64,000 nt of DNA from Tritrichomonas musculus (GCA_039105265.1 JAPFFF010000019.1:558001-622000), one strand, 5' to 3'; shown: positions 10,499 through 20,628, counted from the first letter of the stretch. A program made the numbers and translations. The notes: generated from the sequence alone by a model not told the origin.

Positions 10499-11650
10499 TT
10501 AGGATATAGATAATATTATTGTATTAGCTTCATTATTTTGGATTTCATCCTTATGATCTTTTATGTATTCGTTAAAATGAGTTTTTTCTGTAAAACCATC
10601 TAAAATTTGCTGAATTGAAGTGTATTGGTGAACAACCTCATACTTATGATTATTATTTAAGGAGTAAATTTGAAGATACTCTTTACCTTTCTTTGTTTTT
10701 TTATTTACAATATTTATTGGTCCTATTTTGCAAGCAGCAACTGGCCCATCAGGAGGAAAAACAAAATAATTGATTTTTTTCTTTTTGAGTAAATTAGCAT
10801 GAATTACATAAATAAGAGCACCTTGGTCATATGGACATCTTGAATCTTGAAAACATTTCAAGTGAACAAAATATTTTAAAAATTTTAGAAAAGAAGCAAC
10901 AGAACCAGCTCCCATTGTTCCACTGCAAATAACAGGTTTGTCTTTTATCGATTCCAATCCATCTATTCCAAAGCATCCCGAAACTCCATCAGCATTAAAA
11001 GATGAATCAGCCAATTTAACGTCCGCTTCTTGAAAGAAATATACGACATCCTTTTTTTCAAAATACCTGAAAGGATCCTTTTCAAAATAAACATCAAAGC
11101 TGTCAAAAAAGAAAACCCTATCATAAGAAGCCACATTTTCTTTCATTTTTCGATAAATAAATTTCAATAATTCATAGCAAAGAGTATCTCTCATAAAATC
11201 GACATGTCTTTTTAGCATAGATTCGCCTTTGAAAATGCCTTTGCATATTTTCACCTTGAATAATGAAATTAAATTTTCAGTATCTTGAGAAAAAGATGTA
11301 GTATCATCACTTAAGATAACGATGGTTGCTGCACATCCGCTTTTGCGAATTGAAAATAAATTTAGAGCAAAATTATTTTCGAAGTTAAAAATTGGTGTAA
11401 TGCATAAATCTTTTGATGAACTATAAGTTTTCTGCCTTTTTTTTGGAATACAGTAACGATAAGCGTCATATCCAGGAAATTTTTGTGACTCGATAAGAGT
11501 ATTTTTATCTGGCAATCCTCCTGCGCTTCTGATTAAATTGAGTGATATACCAATTGTTGATTTTATAGTTTTAAAGAATGTCAAAAATAAAATTAAGCTA
11601 ATGATGACAAAATATTCGATACTCGTCAAGAATTTATGAAAATGACGCAT
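10499..11650 (-). CDS. Type II membrane glycosyltransferase-like protein
   Basis: The 383-residue protein starts with a short basic tail (MRHFHKF) and one hydrophobic anchor at about residues 12 to 32, with no cleavable signal, so it should be a type II membrane protein of the Golgi or ER. The lumenal part has features of GT-A glycosyltransferases. These are YDRVFFFDSFDVYF (about residues 173 to 186, an aspartate motif of DxD type after a hydrophobic strand), then VICSGTMGAGSVASFLKFL (a Gly-rich segment like the N/C-S-G-x-x-x-G motif), and then CPYDQGALIYVI (DQ acceptor-site motif). The exact family and substrate are not recognised. It is divergent from the coiled-coil gene at 11777, with a 126-bp shared promoter region that contains TCAAAAAGTT. 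A 17-base A run lies about 80 bases past its stop. Confidence 0.6.
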   Translation of the reverse strand: MRHFHKFLTSIEYFVIISLILFLTFFKTIKSTIGISLNLIRSAGGLPDKNTLIESQKFPGYDAYRYCIPKKRQKTYSSSKDLCITPIFNFENNFALNLFSIRKSGCAATIVILSDDTTSFSQDTENLISLFKVKICKGIFKGESMLKRHVDFMRDTLCYELLKFIYRKMKENVASYDRVFFFDSFDVYFEKDPFRYFEKKDVVYFFQEADVKLADSSFNADGVSGCFGIDGLESIKDKPVICSGTMGAGSVASFLKFLKYFVHLKCFQDSRCPYDQGALIYVIHANLLKKKKINYFVFPPDGPVAACKIGPINIVNKKTKKGKEYLQIYSLNNNHKYEVVHQYTSIQQILDGFTEKTHFNEYIKDHKDEIQNNEANTIILSIS

Positions 11651-11776
11651 TTGATATCATTAAAAAAGGATTGTGTAAATTCAAAAAGTTTGGTGAAAAA
11701 AATAAACTTTTTCTATAATTTAAATATTTCAATGTGTCCATTGAAATAAAAATTTCGCAAATTCAGATAAGAAAAC

Positions 11777-12532
11777 ATGCAAGGAATAAATTTACCAATA
11801 AGTCCTCAAGGCTCGCATGTTTCATTTTCTAACATTGAGGAGAAGCATCAATTTCAAGCAGAAAAAATTGAGTCTTCTAAAATCACTCATCAATTAAAGC
11901 GCGAATTAAAGTTATGGAATAATTTATTCATTGATCTAATTGAAATTCTCACAAAAGTAACTCCTTATCCGCCAATCTACATTCAAACTGATGAAGACAA
12001 GAGAATGATTCTCAGACAATTGTGTGAAGATGTTGTTAATAAAGCAGCAAACCCAACAGAATCAATTGAATACCAAACTTTAGAACAAAATCTCATAGAC
12101 TGCCAGAATAAAGTTGAAGAACTAAAAGAAAGATGCGAACAAATATCTGGTCAATTAGCATCAGCTCCGCAAGAAGCCCCTGTACTTAAAGAAAAAGTTT
12201 CTCTTGAGCATAAATTAACAAACCTTGAAAATATTTTAAAAAGGCAAGTCAAAAACCGCAAAAGCGAGCTAATGAAAGAAAAGAATAAAACGCACTTTAA
12301 GAGAAAAAGATCAGATCAAATATCAGAATCATCAAGTGTCACTAAAAATATAAAGCCAAAAATTCCAACAGGGAATGAGCAAATTTCTGCAAAGACATCT
12401 TCTGCTTCATTCTCTTTTGAGCAAATTCCGCTTTCAAATCAATCATGTTCGAATAAATATTCAAGTCAGAGTCGTTTAATAACATTAACGGATGATGAAA
12501 ATGATTTTTCGAATGATAGTTTATTTGTTTAG
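11777..12532 (+). CDS. Small coiled-coil protein, unrecognised
   Basis: This 251-residue protein is not recognised. Residues 20 to 75 are helical (EKHQFQAEKIESSKI, then LWNNLFIDLIEILTKV), followed by a short conserved-looking PYPPIYIQTDEDKRM turn. Residues 95 to 175 form a coiled coil that ends in a basic patch (KRQVKNRKSELMKEKNK, then FKRKRSDQ), possibly a nuclear localisation signal. The last 75 residues are Ser-rich and disordered, with an acidic DDENDF near the end. It is divergent from the glycosyltransferase gene. Its coiled coil plus basic stretch would suit a cytoskeletal or nuclear scaffold, but nothing decides between them. Confidence 0.7.
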   Translation: MQGINLPISPQGSHVSFSNIEEKHQFQAEKIESSKITHQLKRELKLWNNLFIDLIEILTKVTPYPPIYIQTDEDKRMILRQLCEDVVNKAANPTESIEYQTLEQNLIDCQNKVEELKERCEQISGQLASAPQEAPVLKEKVSLEHKLTNLENILKRQVKNRKSELMKEKNKTHFKRKRSDQISESSSVTKNIKPKIPTGNEQISAKTSSASFSFEQIPLSNQSCSNKYSSQSRLITLTDDENDFSNDSLFV

Positions 12533-13070
12533 TTTTTTAATTGTTTCTTTTACTTTTCACTATCTCTTTATGAATTAATTTTGTATGAAAAAGAGAAAGT
12601 GAAAGGAAAAGTGAATTTTGGATAGTTTCGTTTATTCGAAAAAAATGCGAATAAGATTTTCATTTGTATTTAAAAATAGTATTTTTAATTATGTTTTTCT
12701 TTAATCTTTAATAACTCATTATCAATATCATATAAGAAATCATTTTTAGCTTTCTTATCATTTACTATCTATCCTTCCATTAATTCTATATGTTTAATTG
12801 TAAACTTAGTGATATGATCATTAATATAGTAGACAAAATAGAATCTACATGATGTTTGAAGGAATTATTCTCATTAAAGCAAAAAAACATATTTGGTTCA
12901 AAAAAAATATCAAAGCTATTTGCATATAAAGGCAATTTTAATTTAATCATTATAATAATAAACTAAAATTTAAGTGAAAATTGAGAAATAAATGTATTTT
13001 TCATGAGATTTATTAGTATTTATAAATTGAATATTTTTTTGCGTTTAGAATTTTTCAAAAAACAATCTAA
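12533..13070. other. AT-rich spacer upstream of the MAP65 gene
   Basis: This 538-bp stretch has no gene that I can support. It is AT-rich, without a repeat array. A simple purine-rich stretch (AAAAAGAGAAAGTGAAAGG) lies near 12587. The MAP65 promoter must be in its last part. Confidence 0.5.
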
Positions 13071-14501
13071 ATGAAAATCGAGATTAACATTGAATCCCAG
13101 TTAGAAGGTTTATGGCACAAAATAGGACTTGAAGGAAATGAAATTGAGCTCCAGTATGAAGACTTAAATCGTCGAGTCCAAGAATTATGCAAATCATATC
13201 TACAAGAAAACTTCGACCGTGTTCAAGAATTGACTCAGGAAGCTGAAGAAGCTGAAAATGCTGTTCGATTACATATGAAGCGATTTAACATTGAAGATAA
13301 TGATGATTATATCGACGACAATCTTCCACTCTTGTATCGTATTCAAAATGCTCGTAACCGTTTAGAGATGCTTCGTGAAGATACCCATGAACAAGAAGAG
13401 GTATTCATGACAACTTTTACCAAAATTAAAAAGTGTTTTGAAACGCTTGAAATGGGCCCAGATGAGCAAGGTGAATATGTAGAAGAAGGAGATGACTTTA
13501 GTCTTGATAAAATCGACAAAATGACTGAATTCCTCACCGAGCTTGAAAATGAAATTGATGAAAGGCAGCCAAAGATGGATGAACTTTGTGACGAGTTAAG
13601 TGAGTTACATGAAGATCTTCAGCTTGATGAATTTCAAAGGCCAGAAACTCTTGGAAATCAGACATTTGTTCGACTTCAAAACGAAAGAGATGAACTCATT
13701 AAACACCTCGATAATAATCGTGATGAAGCCATTGAGTTATTACGATCAATTCATATGATTGAAAAAGTTCTCAAGTTAAAGCCAACCACAATCAACAATA
13801 CTAATAACAACTTAGAAATTTGTAGTGATCCAATGATAGAAAGGTTAAAAGTACGACTCCAGCAACTTGAAGGAGAAAAGGAAAAGCGAATTGCTGAATT
13901 TGTTGAAGCAACGAAGAAACAACTTCTCGCTTTATGGGGTGAATTGCATATTCCTATTCCATCAGCAGCTGATTTTCCATTCATCCATGGAAGCCCGGCG
14001 AATAAACGAACACTTATTGCTCTTGAATCAGAAGTTAGAAGAATTGAAAACTTAAAAGTTCATATCGAGCCAATGCTCGATTTAATTGCTGCTAGAGAAG
14101 AAATATTAGCGCAGTATAATCAAATTATAGGTCTTCAAAATGATTCTACTCGTATTTTGACTTCGAGAAAAGGCGGGGCTGGTTCAATGCTTCTTGAAGA
14201 AGAAAGAATCAGAAAGAAATACAACAATGAACTTCCTAAAATTCATTCCAAACTTATTCCAATGCTCCAAGAATATCAGCAGACGTTTGGTGAGCCATTC
14301 ACATGGGACGGTGAAAACTTACTAGATGAAGTAGTAGATATGCATAGGAAAGAAGAATTAGCTATGATGCAGAACAAGACACGAAAAATGAGAAATAGAG
14401 ATTCATCAAATTCAATGTCAACAATGAATGCTAATCGAACAAAGAAAAAGAATACACTTGCAAATAGGGCTCCATTCCAGCTTCAGGAATTTATGTTTTA
14501 A
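13071..14501 (+). CDS. MAP65/PRC1/Ase1 microtubule-bundling protein
   Basis: Members of this family cross-link antiparallel microtubules in the spindle midzone, phragmoplast or other bundled arrays. The 476-residue protein opens with the family start LEGLWHKIGLEGNEIELQYEDL. It continues as long acidic coiled coil (residues 20 to 240), and repeats the LW pattern at KKQLLALWGELHIP (about residue 280). Then comes the spectrin-like microtubule-binding part. SRKGGAGSMLLEEERIRKKY (about residues 363 to 382) matches the most conserved block of the family (human PRC1 NRGGNLLKEEKQR). FGEPFTWDGENLLDEVVDMH follows, as in human PRC1. The tail is basic. Trichomonads have an elaborate microtubular skeleton (axostyle, pelta), so several targets are possible. 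Length is slightly below the usual 550 to 620. Confidence 0.85.
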   Translation: MKIEINIESQLEGLWHKIGLEGNEIELQYEDLNRRVQELCKSYLQENFDRVQELTQEAEEAENAVRLHMKRFNIEDNDDYIDDNLPLLYRIQNARNRLEMLREDTHEQEEVFMTTFTKIKKCFETLEMGPDEQGEYVEEGDDFSLDKIDKMTEFLTELENEIDERQPKMDELCDELSELHEDLQLDEFQRPETLGNQTFVRLQNERDELIKHLDNNRDEAIELLRSIHMIEKVLKLKPTTINNTNNNLEICSDPMIERLKVRLQQLEGEKEKRIAEFVEATKKQLLALWGELHIPIPSAADFPFIHGSPANKRTLIALESEVRRIENLKVHIEPMLDLIAAREEILAQYNQIIGLQNDSTRILTSRKGGAGSMLLEEERIRKKYNNELPKIHSKLIPMLQEYQQTFGEPFTWDGENLLDEVVDMHRKEELAMMQNKTRKMRNRDSSNSMSTMNANRTKKKNTLANRAPFQLQEFMF

Positions 14502-14863
14502 TTTTCGTGCGTATCTTTAGTTCTGTATTTATTGTTCCATTTTTGTTTGATTGAATGATTGTATGTGTTATTTGATTTTCTTGCTCCAAACTAAAGGCAA
14601 TTATCATTAATATTATTATTAGCTTTTATATAAAATTATGCAAAATAACAATCTTTGATTTTTGAAATCTTCAAACTAATTTATCTTTTATATGTTATTT
14701 TAAGCATGCTTTTATTTTGTCGTAGGATTTCAATCACAACTTACAAAAGTGAAAGAGCTTTATCATTTTATTAAAATAAAAAAAAAAAACAAAATATTGG
14801 AAAAATGCATAATCTTCTAAAAATAAATGTAAAAAAACAATATTCAATAAACTTTTTGTATAT
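14502..14863. other. Convergent 3' spacer
   Basis: This 362-bp stretch separates the ends of the MAP65 and ADA2 genes. It is AT-rich, with a 12-base A run at 14778 to 14789 (a T run on the strand of ADA2) and ACTTTTTG at 14850, just past the ADA2 stop. Nothing else is visible. Confidence 0.5.
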
Positions 14864-16702
14864 CTAAGGAGCAATCCAGCCGCAATTGACGCATAAGTCA
14901 TACACAGCGTCAAGATGAGGAAGATTCATTTCGGTTTGAATTGAGAGCATTCTTGATCTAGGTAACTTTTGGTATATCATATATTCTCTAATAAGGAGAT
15001 TCTTTAAACTCATGTATTGTTGATAATGAAGTTTATATTTTTTAATTATTTCTTTTTCGCATTGCAAAAGGGAGTCGCATTCTGATTCTTTTTCTCCTGA
15101 ATCTTGTCCATTATATTTATTAATTCTATCATTCCAATCAGAAATTTGGTTTGGAATAATTTTATCATCTTTGATTTTTTCTTGTAATGCTTGATATAGT
15201 TGGCCTTCCTTGATTGTTTTAATGCCAATATTTTGCCAGTTGTTTCTTGTTTTAATTAAATATTGTTTCGTAATTCTGTTATGAATAAGTTTAGCCAATT
15301 CTTGAATTGGCTCTTTTTCAAAGTAACTTCCTAAAGGAATCAATTTGATATCAACTTCTCTATCTTCTACTGTTCTTCCGCCTAAAAATCTATTGTCAAA
15401 ATCGTTGAAATCAAGCGATTGTGGTAATTTGTGATAATAATTAGAATATCTGTTTAAATTTGAGTCAGAGCGAGGATCAAGATTTGATCCAGATTGATTG
15501 TCATTGGATCCATGCTTATTTTTGGGTTGTGCAACCTCAGTATAATGAATATTCCATTTTTCAACAGCTTCTGTTCTAAACCTTCTTTCGGCAAGTATCT
15601 TATTATAATTTTTTAATCTATCAACTTTTTCGCGAAAAGTTTCAATAGTTTCTTGATTCTCATATTGACTAAATTGAATATTAGCAACAAGTTTTTCACC
15701 ATCGGCTTCAAAATCTTTGTCTTTATCGAATTCATGACGGAATGGCATGTAATCTGAATATTCTGCGGGAAGGGTTGGTTCTTTCTTTTGCTTTTCGTTA
15801 AGATGGACAGGATTTCCTTCTGAAGGCAGGGAATCAACTGGCCGTGTGTCAAACGCAGGTGGATCAGGAATTGGAAGTTCGGGAAGGATTTCAACCCCAT
15901 CGTTGTAATCTTTATCATGATGACTATCATGATGATGCGAGTGATGATGGTGATGTGAAGATGAAGAACTTGAACTTGATTCAAGTGATTTAGAATCTTT
16001 TGATAAAGAGGAAACTGATGTTGATTCTGGAAAGTCATTTTTTTGGCCATCAGTTGGTTTACTTTTTGGTAATGTTAAATTATCAGCGGATTTACTTGAT
16101 TTTTTCTTTTTTTCACTATCTTTATCTTTGTCAGTATCTTTCGTTTTTCTTTTTTCTTTATCTTTTTCATGATTTCTGTCTTTTTGTTTTTGTTTGTCCT
16201 TCTGTTTCTCTCTTTCTTTATCTCGTTTGATAATAGATTTATTGATAGATTTATAATTTGGTGGGAAAGGAGCTAAAGGAGAATTAATATATGTTTCCAC
16301 ATAATGTATTTCGCATTCAATTGCAGATTTTGTGTGAACAAAATCAGCAATGGAGTGCCAATTTCCAAGTCCTAAATATTTAACTCCATAAAGAAGAAGA
16401 ACTTCTTCATGTTGATCCCAGTTTTGACGTGTAAATGGATGAGGCGGTGAAGAAGGAGGTTCTGAGATAACGAATTGATGTGTAAATTGATGAGGAGGAG
16501 GTTTTAACGGATCGATTACAATTGCAAATGGAGGTCGATCCCAGCCAACTGAAATGCATTGAAGACATTGAAAAGTATTAAAGCACTTTGAGCATTGAAC
16601 GTACCGCTCATTTTTCAATTTGCGATGGCAAGAATAGCATTCAATTTCCTTATTTGATTGCTTTGATGTGCTGTTATTCTCCCTCTTTGATTTATTCGAC
16701 AT
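14864..16702 (-). CDS. ADA2: Transcriptional adaptor ADA2
   Basis: ADA2 is the adaptor that links the GCN5 acetyltransferase to the SAGA-type coactivator complexes in the nucleus. The 612-residue protein has an N-terminal ZZ zinc finger with pairs C22/C25, C37/C40 and C46/C49 and a later HQFTH. Next is a SANT/Myb domain at about residues 92 to 140 (QNWDQHEEVLLLYGVKYLGLGNWHSIADFV). A stretch at about 315 to 390 contains the ADA2-specific EYSDYMPFRHEFDKDKDFEADGEK and later FLGGRTVEDREVDIKLIPLG. A C-terminal SWIRM-like domain (about 560 to 612, ending HLDAVYDLCVNCGWI) closes it. A low-complexity insert of Lys/Glu/Asp and then Ser/His (about residues 150 to 275) lies between SANT and the conserved core and makes the protein longer than the usual 430 to 500. 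The start ATG is the first in frame. Confidence 0.9.
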   Translation of the reverse strand: MSNKSKRENNSTSKQSNKEIECYSCHRKLKNERYVQCSKCFNTFQCLQCISVGWDRPPFAIVIDPLKPPPHQFTHQFVISEPPSSPPHPFTRQNWDQHEEVLLLYGVKYLGLGNWHSIADFVHTKSAIECEIHYVETYINSPLAPFPPNYKSINKSIIKRDKEREKQKDKQKQKDRNHEKDKEKRKTKDTDKDKDSEKKKKSSKSADNLTLPKSKPTDGQKNDFPESTSVSSLSKDSKSLESSSSSSSSHHHHHSHHHDSHHDKDYNDGVEILPELPIPDPPAFDTRPVDSLPSEGNPVHLNEKQKKEPTLPAEYSDYMPFRHEFDKDKDFEADGEKLVANIQFSQYENQETIETFREKVDRLKNYNKILAERRFRTEAVEKWNIHYTEVAQPKNKHGSNDNQSGSNLDPRSDSNLNRYSNYYHKLPQSLDFNDFDNRFLGGRTVEDREVDIKLIPLGSYFEKEPIQELAKLIHNRITKQYLIKTRNNWQNIGIKTIKEGQLYQALQEKIKDDKIIPNQISDWNDRINKYNGQDSGEKESECDSLLQCEKEIIKKYKLHYQQYMSLKNLLIREYMIYQKLPRSRMLSIQTEMNLPHLDAVYDLCVNCGWIAP

Positions 16703-16926
16703 AAAAAAAATGATTTAAATCAAAATTTTGATTTTCACCTTGAGGCCAAATATTGGTTAAATTCACTTTGGAGCAAAGATATAAATAAAAATAATAAATA
16801 ATCAACAATTAGTATCGTCATATAACATTTAATAAATTAATATAGATGTACTATCAAAAAATGAAAACAAAGCATAATAATCTTAATAGAATCCTAAATT
16901 CCTTGTCATCAAATCGTTTGTATATC

Positions 16927-17733
16927 TTATTTAATAGGATCTGTGTTCTCTATACTATGGCTTACTTCATTTTCGTTTAACTTTACATCATTATTTCTCT
17001 TTGTATTATCATTTGTATCGATTACGCTTTCATCTTGGGTATTTTCATCAATTTCATCTTCTGATTCTTCCTCCTCGTCAGTTAGGTTATAATTTGAAGG
17101 AGCTGTGAAACCAGTAAGCCTGACGTCTGCTGGCCCACTTACATGGAATACAGGATTCATATCAGGGCAGAATTGAACCTTAATGGGAATTGAATTAGAA
17201 TTTGAGTTATATCTATAACTTTGACTTATGATATTAGGTGAAAATGAATTTTCTGTAGTGTTTGGTTGTGATGAAGACGCAACTTGTGATTGATTTGAGT
17301 TGGTTGCAGCTGTAACAGCTGAGTCAGAAGCTGTTGAGAGAGAGGATGAAACAGGAATAGAGATAACGATGTGATCTAAAGCTTTTTTAGGAAAATTGCT
17401 TTCATTTTCATGTTTATGACTACGTTTTGTTTTACTCTCATCTTTTTCATTTAATTCGTTTGAATTGATATTCTGTTCTTGAGAATTTGAGTCTCTATTT
17501 TCTTCATGTTCATCTTCGCTGCTATTTTCAGATTGGAAGTAAAAAACTTCATAGTCGATTGAAAGAGTAACAATTTTATTTGCTGAATCTGGTTGGATAT
17601 TTAGAAGTTCGGCATTAGTGAAAAAAACATCTTGATCAGGAGGTATCTGGAAAGATTTTGTTTCGGATTGAAGAACAGTAAATTCAATTGGAGTTTGAAT
17701 ATCTTCTGATGAATCTCCTTCTTTATCACTCAT
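16927..17733 (-). CDS. Nucleoplasmin-like acidic protein
   Basis: The 268-residue acidic protein has split pieces of a nucleoplasmin-like (NPL) fold, as found at the N-terminus of nuclear FKBPs such as FKBP39/Fpr4. Strand-like segments at residues 17 to 36 (IEFTVLQSETKSFQIPPDQD) and 50 to 65 are followed by a Ser- and Asn-rich loop. IPIKVQFCPDMNPVFHVSGP and DVRLTGFTAP (about residues 183 to 212) then correspond to the last conserved NPL strands, where family members read like G-x-V-x-F-T-G-Y. An acidic tract (DEEEESEDEIDENTQDE) comes next, as in histone chaperones. No FKBP catalytic domain is present. The likely role is histone binding in the nucleus, which is inference from fold and acidity. 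It is read divergently from the small gene at 17839. Confidence 0.6.
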   Translation of the reverse strand: MSDKEGDSSEDIQTPIEFTVLQSETKSFQIPPDQDVFFTNAELLNIQPDSANKIVTLSIDYEVFYFQSENSSEDEHEENRDSNSQEQNINSNELNEKDESKTKRSHKHENESNFPKKALDHIVISIPVSSSLSTASDSAVTAATNSNQSQVASSSQPNTTENSFSPNIISQSYRYNSNSNSIPIKVQFCPDMNPVFHVSGPADVRLTGFTAPSNYNLTDEEEESEDEIDENTQDESVIDTNDNTKRNNDVKLNENEVSHSIENTDPIK

Positions 17734-17838
17734 TTTTGTGTGATATATATCACTTAAATATTTTGAATTTATCTAGCTATTTATACTATCAATTATAAAT
17801 AAATAAAAACTTATTTTAATGAGATTAAGGTGTTGATT

Positions 17839-18129
17839 ATGAAATCCAAAGTATCTGTTTTTTCACTTAAAAAAAATTTACGTCAGCCTACAGAAGAACT
17901 TGCCCAAATTCAACAATTTAATTTATATCCTCATACTATTAGTATTTCTGATGATGTAAGTGAGCAATTTGATCTAACAAAACTCCAAACAGGTATGTTT
18001 GTACAAGATAAGCAAACCAAAAAGAAATTATGTTTTTTAGCATTCAATGATACAAATGATTTGATTTTATATGACGAAGAAGCAAATGAAATTGTTTGGT
18101 ATAATCAAAAAGATGTTGAACCAGCATAA
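17839..18129 (+). CDS. Small 96-residue protein, unrecognised
   Basis: Function is not recognised. The 96-residue product is mostly polar with alternating beta-like stretches in the second half (KKLCFLAFNDTNDLILYDEEANEIVWYNQ), suggesting a small beta-rich fold. The frame opens slightly upstream at non-ATG codons; the first ATG is at 17839 and is taken as the start. It is divergent from the nucleoplasmin-like gene with about 105 bp between the starts, which is a normal spacing here and supports it being a real gene. Confidence 0.6.
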   Translation: MKSKVSVFSLKKNLRQPTEELAQIQQFNLYPHTISISDDVSEQFDLTKLQTGMFVQDKQTKKKLCFLAFNDTNDLILYDEEANEIVWYNQKDVEPA

Positions 18130-18558
18130 ATAGGTAGAGACATCATTTAAATATTATGTGTCAATGAATCCAACGTATTTTTATTTTCTATAAAAATATC
18201 AAGTTTGTAATTTTATGATTTCTTTTTAATGGCAGTTAAAGTCATTATTTTAATGGATTCATATATGTTTTTAATTATACTATTTCTTAATATTATATTT
18301 TCAAAATTAAGTTGGCTTTTAGCAAATCGGCTCATTTATTCTTAATTGATCAACTCTATTTTGAACCAAAAGTATTTTTTGCATAAAATAAAAATTTAGG
18401 AACTTTTTATAATCAAAAATGGTGAAGATTGATTTTAGTAATTTTAGATTTAAAAAAAAAAAAAAAAAACAAATCAATTAGATGCATAAACTACTATTTA
18501 TTTATATTTTTACTATATAATTAATAAGATTTTTAAATATATGATTCATATTAATTCA
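18130..18558. other. Convergent 3' spacer
   Basis: These 429 bp lie between convergent gene ends. The stretch is AT-rich and contains an 18-base A run at 18452 to 18469, about 90 bases past the stop of the prominin-like gene. No gene is visible. Confidence 0.5.
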
Positions 18559-20628
18559 TCAATTGAATTCATCAACAGAAGTGTCTGAATCTGTTTCTGT
18601 ATTATTTTGAATCTTTGGCTTAGCCATTGATCTTCTTCTTCGGCAAACTGTAATTGATAGTATGGCAATGCTAATAATCAAAAAAACTGTTGCCAATATC
18701 CAGAATGCCAATCCTACTAAAAGATCAATGCACAGCACATTCTTAAATGGGGAGTAGATGCATCTAAATGGTATACATGTAATTGAATCGAGTCCAGCAT
18801 TTAGTGTAATGTTGGCATCCGAAATTGTTGTGTTAACAATTTGCTTAGTTTCATTCTGTAATTCTTCTGCTTTGGGAACAATAGAAGTACCAAATTCTAT
18901 AACTCCACGCATTTTATCACGAATATCTTTCAATGATGGTTCATATTCTGAAATGATTCGTTTCATTGTTTCTGCAGTATCTTTATCTAATGCTAAAGCC
19001 TTCTCCAATGTTTCATTATGATTGAGAAGAATGTGATTAGAAGTAATGTTTACATCAACATCAAAATCTTTTGCAAAATCTTTCAAATCTCCTTGAGCAG
19101 GGATATCAAATGATAATTCTTCGTCTACGTTAAATTCTTTACTAAATTCTTCGATTATTTGATTGGGATCAAAGCCGTCTATATTAATCAAATCGAGTAT
19201 CGGGGTATTGGCTTGGCATAAAAGAAGTTCAGTTGTATTTTTTATTAAATCACTGCTTCCTGAATCAGAATCACGTAGAGGGGAAAGAGAGAATGCATTA
19301 GCTTTTCTGTTGAAAAATATATTATTATAAAGTAAGGTTCTGTAGTAATCGTTATCATCGTCTTCGCTAGAATTAATTATCCCATTAATGGTACTCTCCA
19401 ATTCTGGGCACAGATTATTAAATAAAACAAATAGTATTGCAAAAATGCAGCCAGGCAAAATTATAATTAGATTCATTAGAATACCAAAAATAGGGAAGCT
19501 GCAAGCACAACAACGTGAGAAGCAGTTGTGGCAAAAGAAGATACTTGAATAAAGAATAGCAACTAAAAGAACAAAAGCTGCTATGATATAAAATACTATT
19601 TTGGCGGGGGAATAAATTGAATCACAAATATCTTCAATTGAACCAAAATCAATAAAGCTACCATTAAGTTTTTCTTGTATATCATTTATATTTTTAACTA
19701 AGTCATCATTCTGGAAATCGGTAATATTATTTTTAACATCATCTATTATTGAACCAATTGTTTTATTAATATTTGTACTTGTTTCGCTTATATTATCTGA
19801 GGCGTCAATTAAAGTTTGTGATATTTCGATGATAGCATCAATTGCTATTTGTCTAGATTGGTTCATTGATATTATTTCTTCAATAAGCTCGTCTTGATTG
19901 ATTAAATAATTATATAACTTTTTATATTGTTTCATATAATCTTTTTCTTCATCCCCGAATGTATCGTTATATTTTACCACATTTGGAATGATTTCTTGAG
20001 CAGAATCATTGTTTAATTTATTCGAAGAATCAAGCCAATTTGTGAAGTTTGTTAGAGTAATTATGAAAGTATCAATGTTATTATTAATAGTATCAAATGT
20101 ATTTGTGAGTGTTTGATTTAATTTGTCAAAAATACCATCGATTTCAGTATTAATATTATTGGGGAAAGTTTTAATATTGTTAATTGCTTTAAGAGTATTT
20201 GATGATGAAAGGAATAATAAGATTGCGGTAACAACAAGCAAAGCGATTCCAATAAAGTGGAAGATTATTAGGGCAATGCCTGGTTTCTTTGAATTTTTTG
20301 CATGGCAACAGCAACAGCAATTGCAAATGCCAAAGAACAAAAAGTAAAGGAAAAATATTAAGAAAAATGCAGCAAATATTATTCCAAAAGAAACAGAATC
20401 AGAAAAATTACTATTAATATTAATTCCTTGATCAGTCAAGTTCAACCCTATCATATCTTCAAAGTCAATGTCTAATCCGAATTTTTGGAAAAGGCCTTTT
20501 GATGGTTTAGCCATCTGTTCTACTGATTTAACAGCAGATGGTTGCGTTTTGAAATCACATGTTTTATTTTCTTCGCATGATACTATTTGGAAAAGTAAAA
20601 TAAGAACGAAGATATTGTAGAAATTCAT
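18559..20628 (-). CDS. Prominin-like pentaspan membrane protein
   Basis: The 689-residue protein has a signal peptide (residues 1 to 18, ending IVSC). A short extracellular part follows, then membrane segment 1 at about 81 to 101, directly followed by a Cys-rich cytoplasmic loop (CNCCCCC). Segment 2 is at about 118 to 140, and a large loop with many NxT/NxS sites and coiled-coil character spans 145 to 335. Segments 3 and 4 (about 338 to 362 and 372 to 400) have a second Cys-rich loop between them (CHNCFSRCCAC). A second large loop precedes segment 5 at about 632 to 660 and a short basic tail. This topology of five segments, two big glycosylated loops and Cys-rich small loops is that of prominins (CD133), which mark plasma-membrane protrusions and bind cholesterol. 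The segment after TM4 (LCPELESTINGI, later LLLCQAN) fits the family layout. Sequence identity to animal prominins is low. Confidence 0.62.
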   Translation of the reverse strand: MNFYNIFVLILLFQIVSCEENKTCDFKTQPSAVKSVEQMAKPSKGLFQKFGLDIDFEDMIGLNLTDQGININSNFSDSVSFGIIFAAFFLIFFLYFLFFGICNCCCCCHAKNSKKPGIALIIFHFIGIALLVVTAILLFLSSSNTLKAINNIKTFPNNINTEIDGIFDKLNQTLTNTFDTINNNIDTFIITLTNFTNWLDSSNKLNNDSAQEIIPNVVKYNDTFGDEEKDYMKQYKKLYNYLINQDELIEEIISMNQSRQIAIDAIIEISQTLIDASDNISETSTNINKTIGSIIDDVKNNITDFQNDDLVKNINDIQEKLNGSFIDFGSIEDICDSIYSPAKIVFYIIAAFVLLVAILYSSIFFCHNCFSRCCACSFPIFGILMNLIIILPGCIFAILFVLFNNLCPELESTINGIINSSEDDDNDYYRTLLYNNIFFNRKANAFSLSPLRDSDSGSSDLIKNTTELLLCQANTPILDLINIDGFDPNQIIEEFSKEFNVDEELSFDIPAQGDLKDFAKDFDVDVNITSNHILLNHNETLEKALALDKDTAETMKRIISEYEPSLKDIRDKMRGVIEFGTSIVPKAEELQNETKQIVNTTISDANITLNAGLDSITCIPFRCIYSPFKNVLCIDLLVGLAFWILATVFLIISIAILSITVCRRRRSMAKPKIQNNTETDSDTSVDEFN

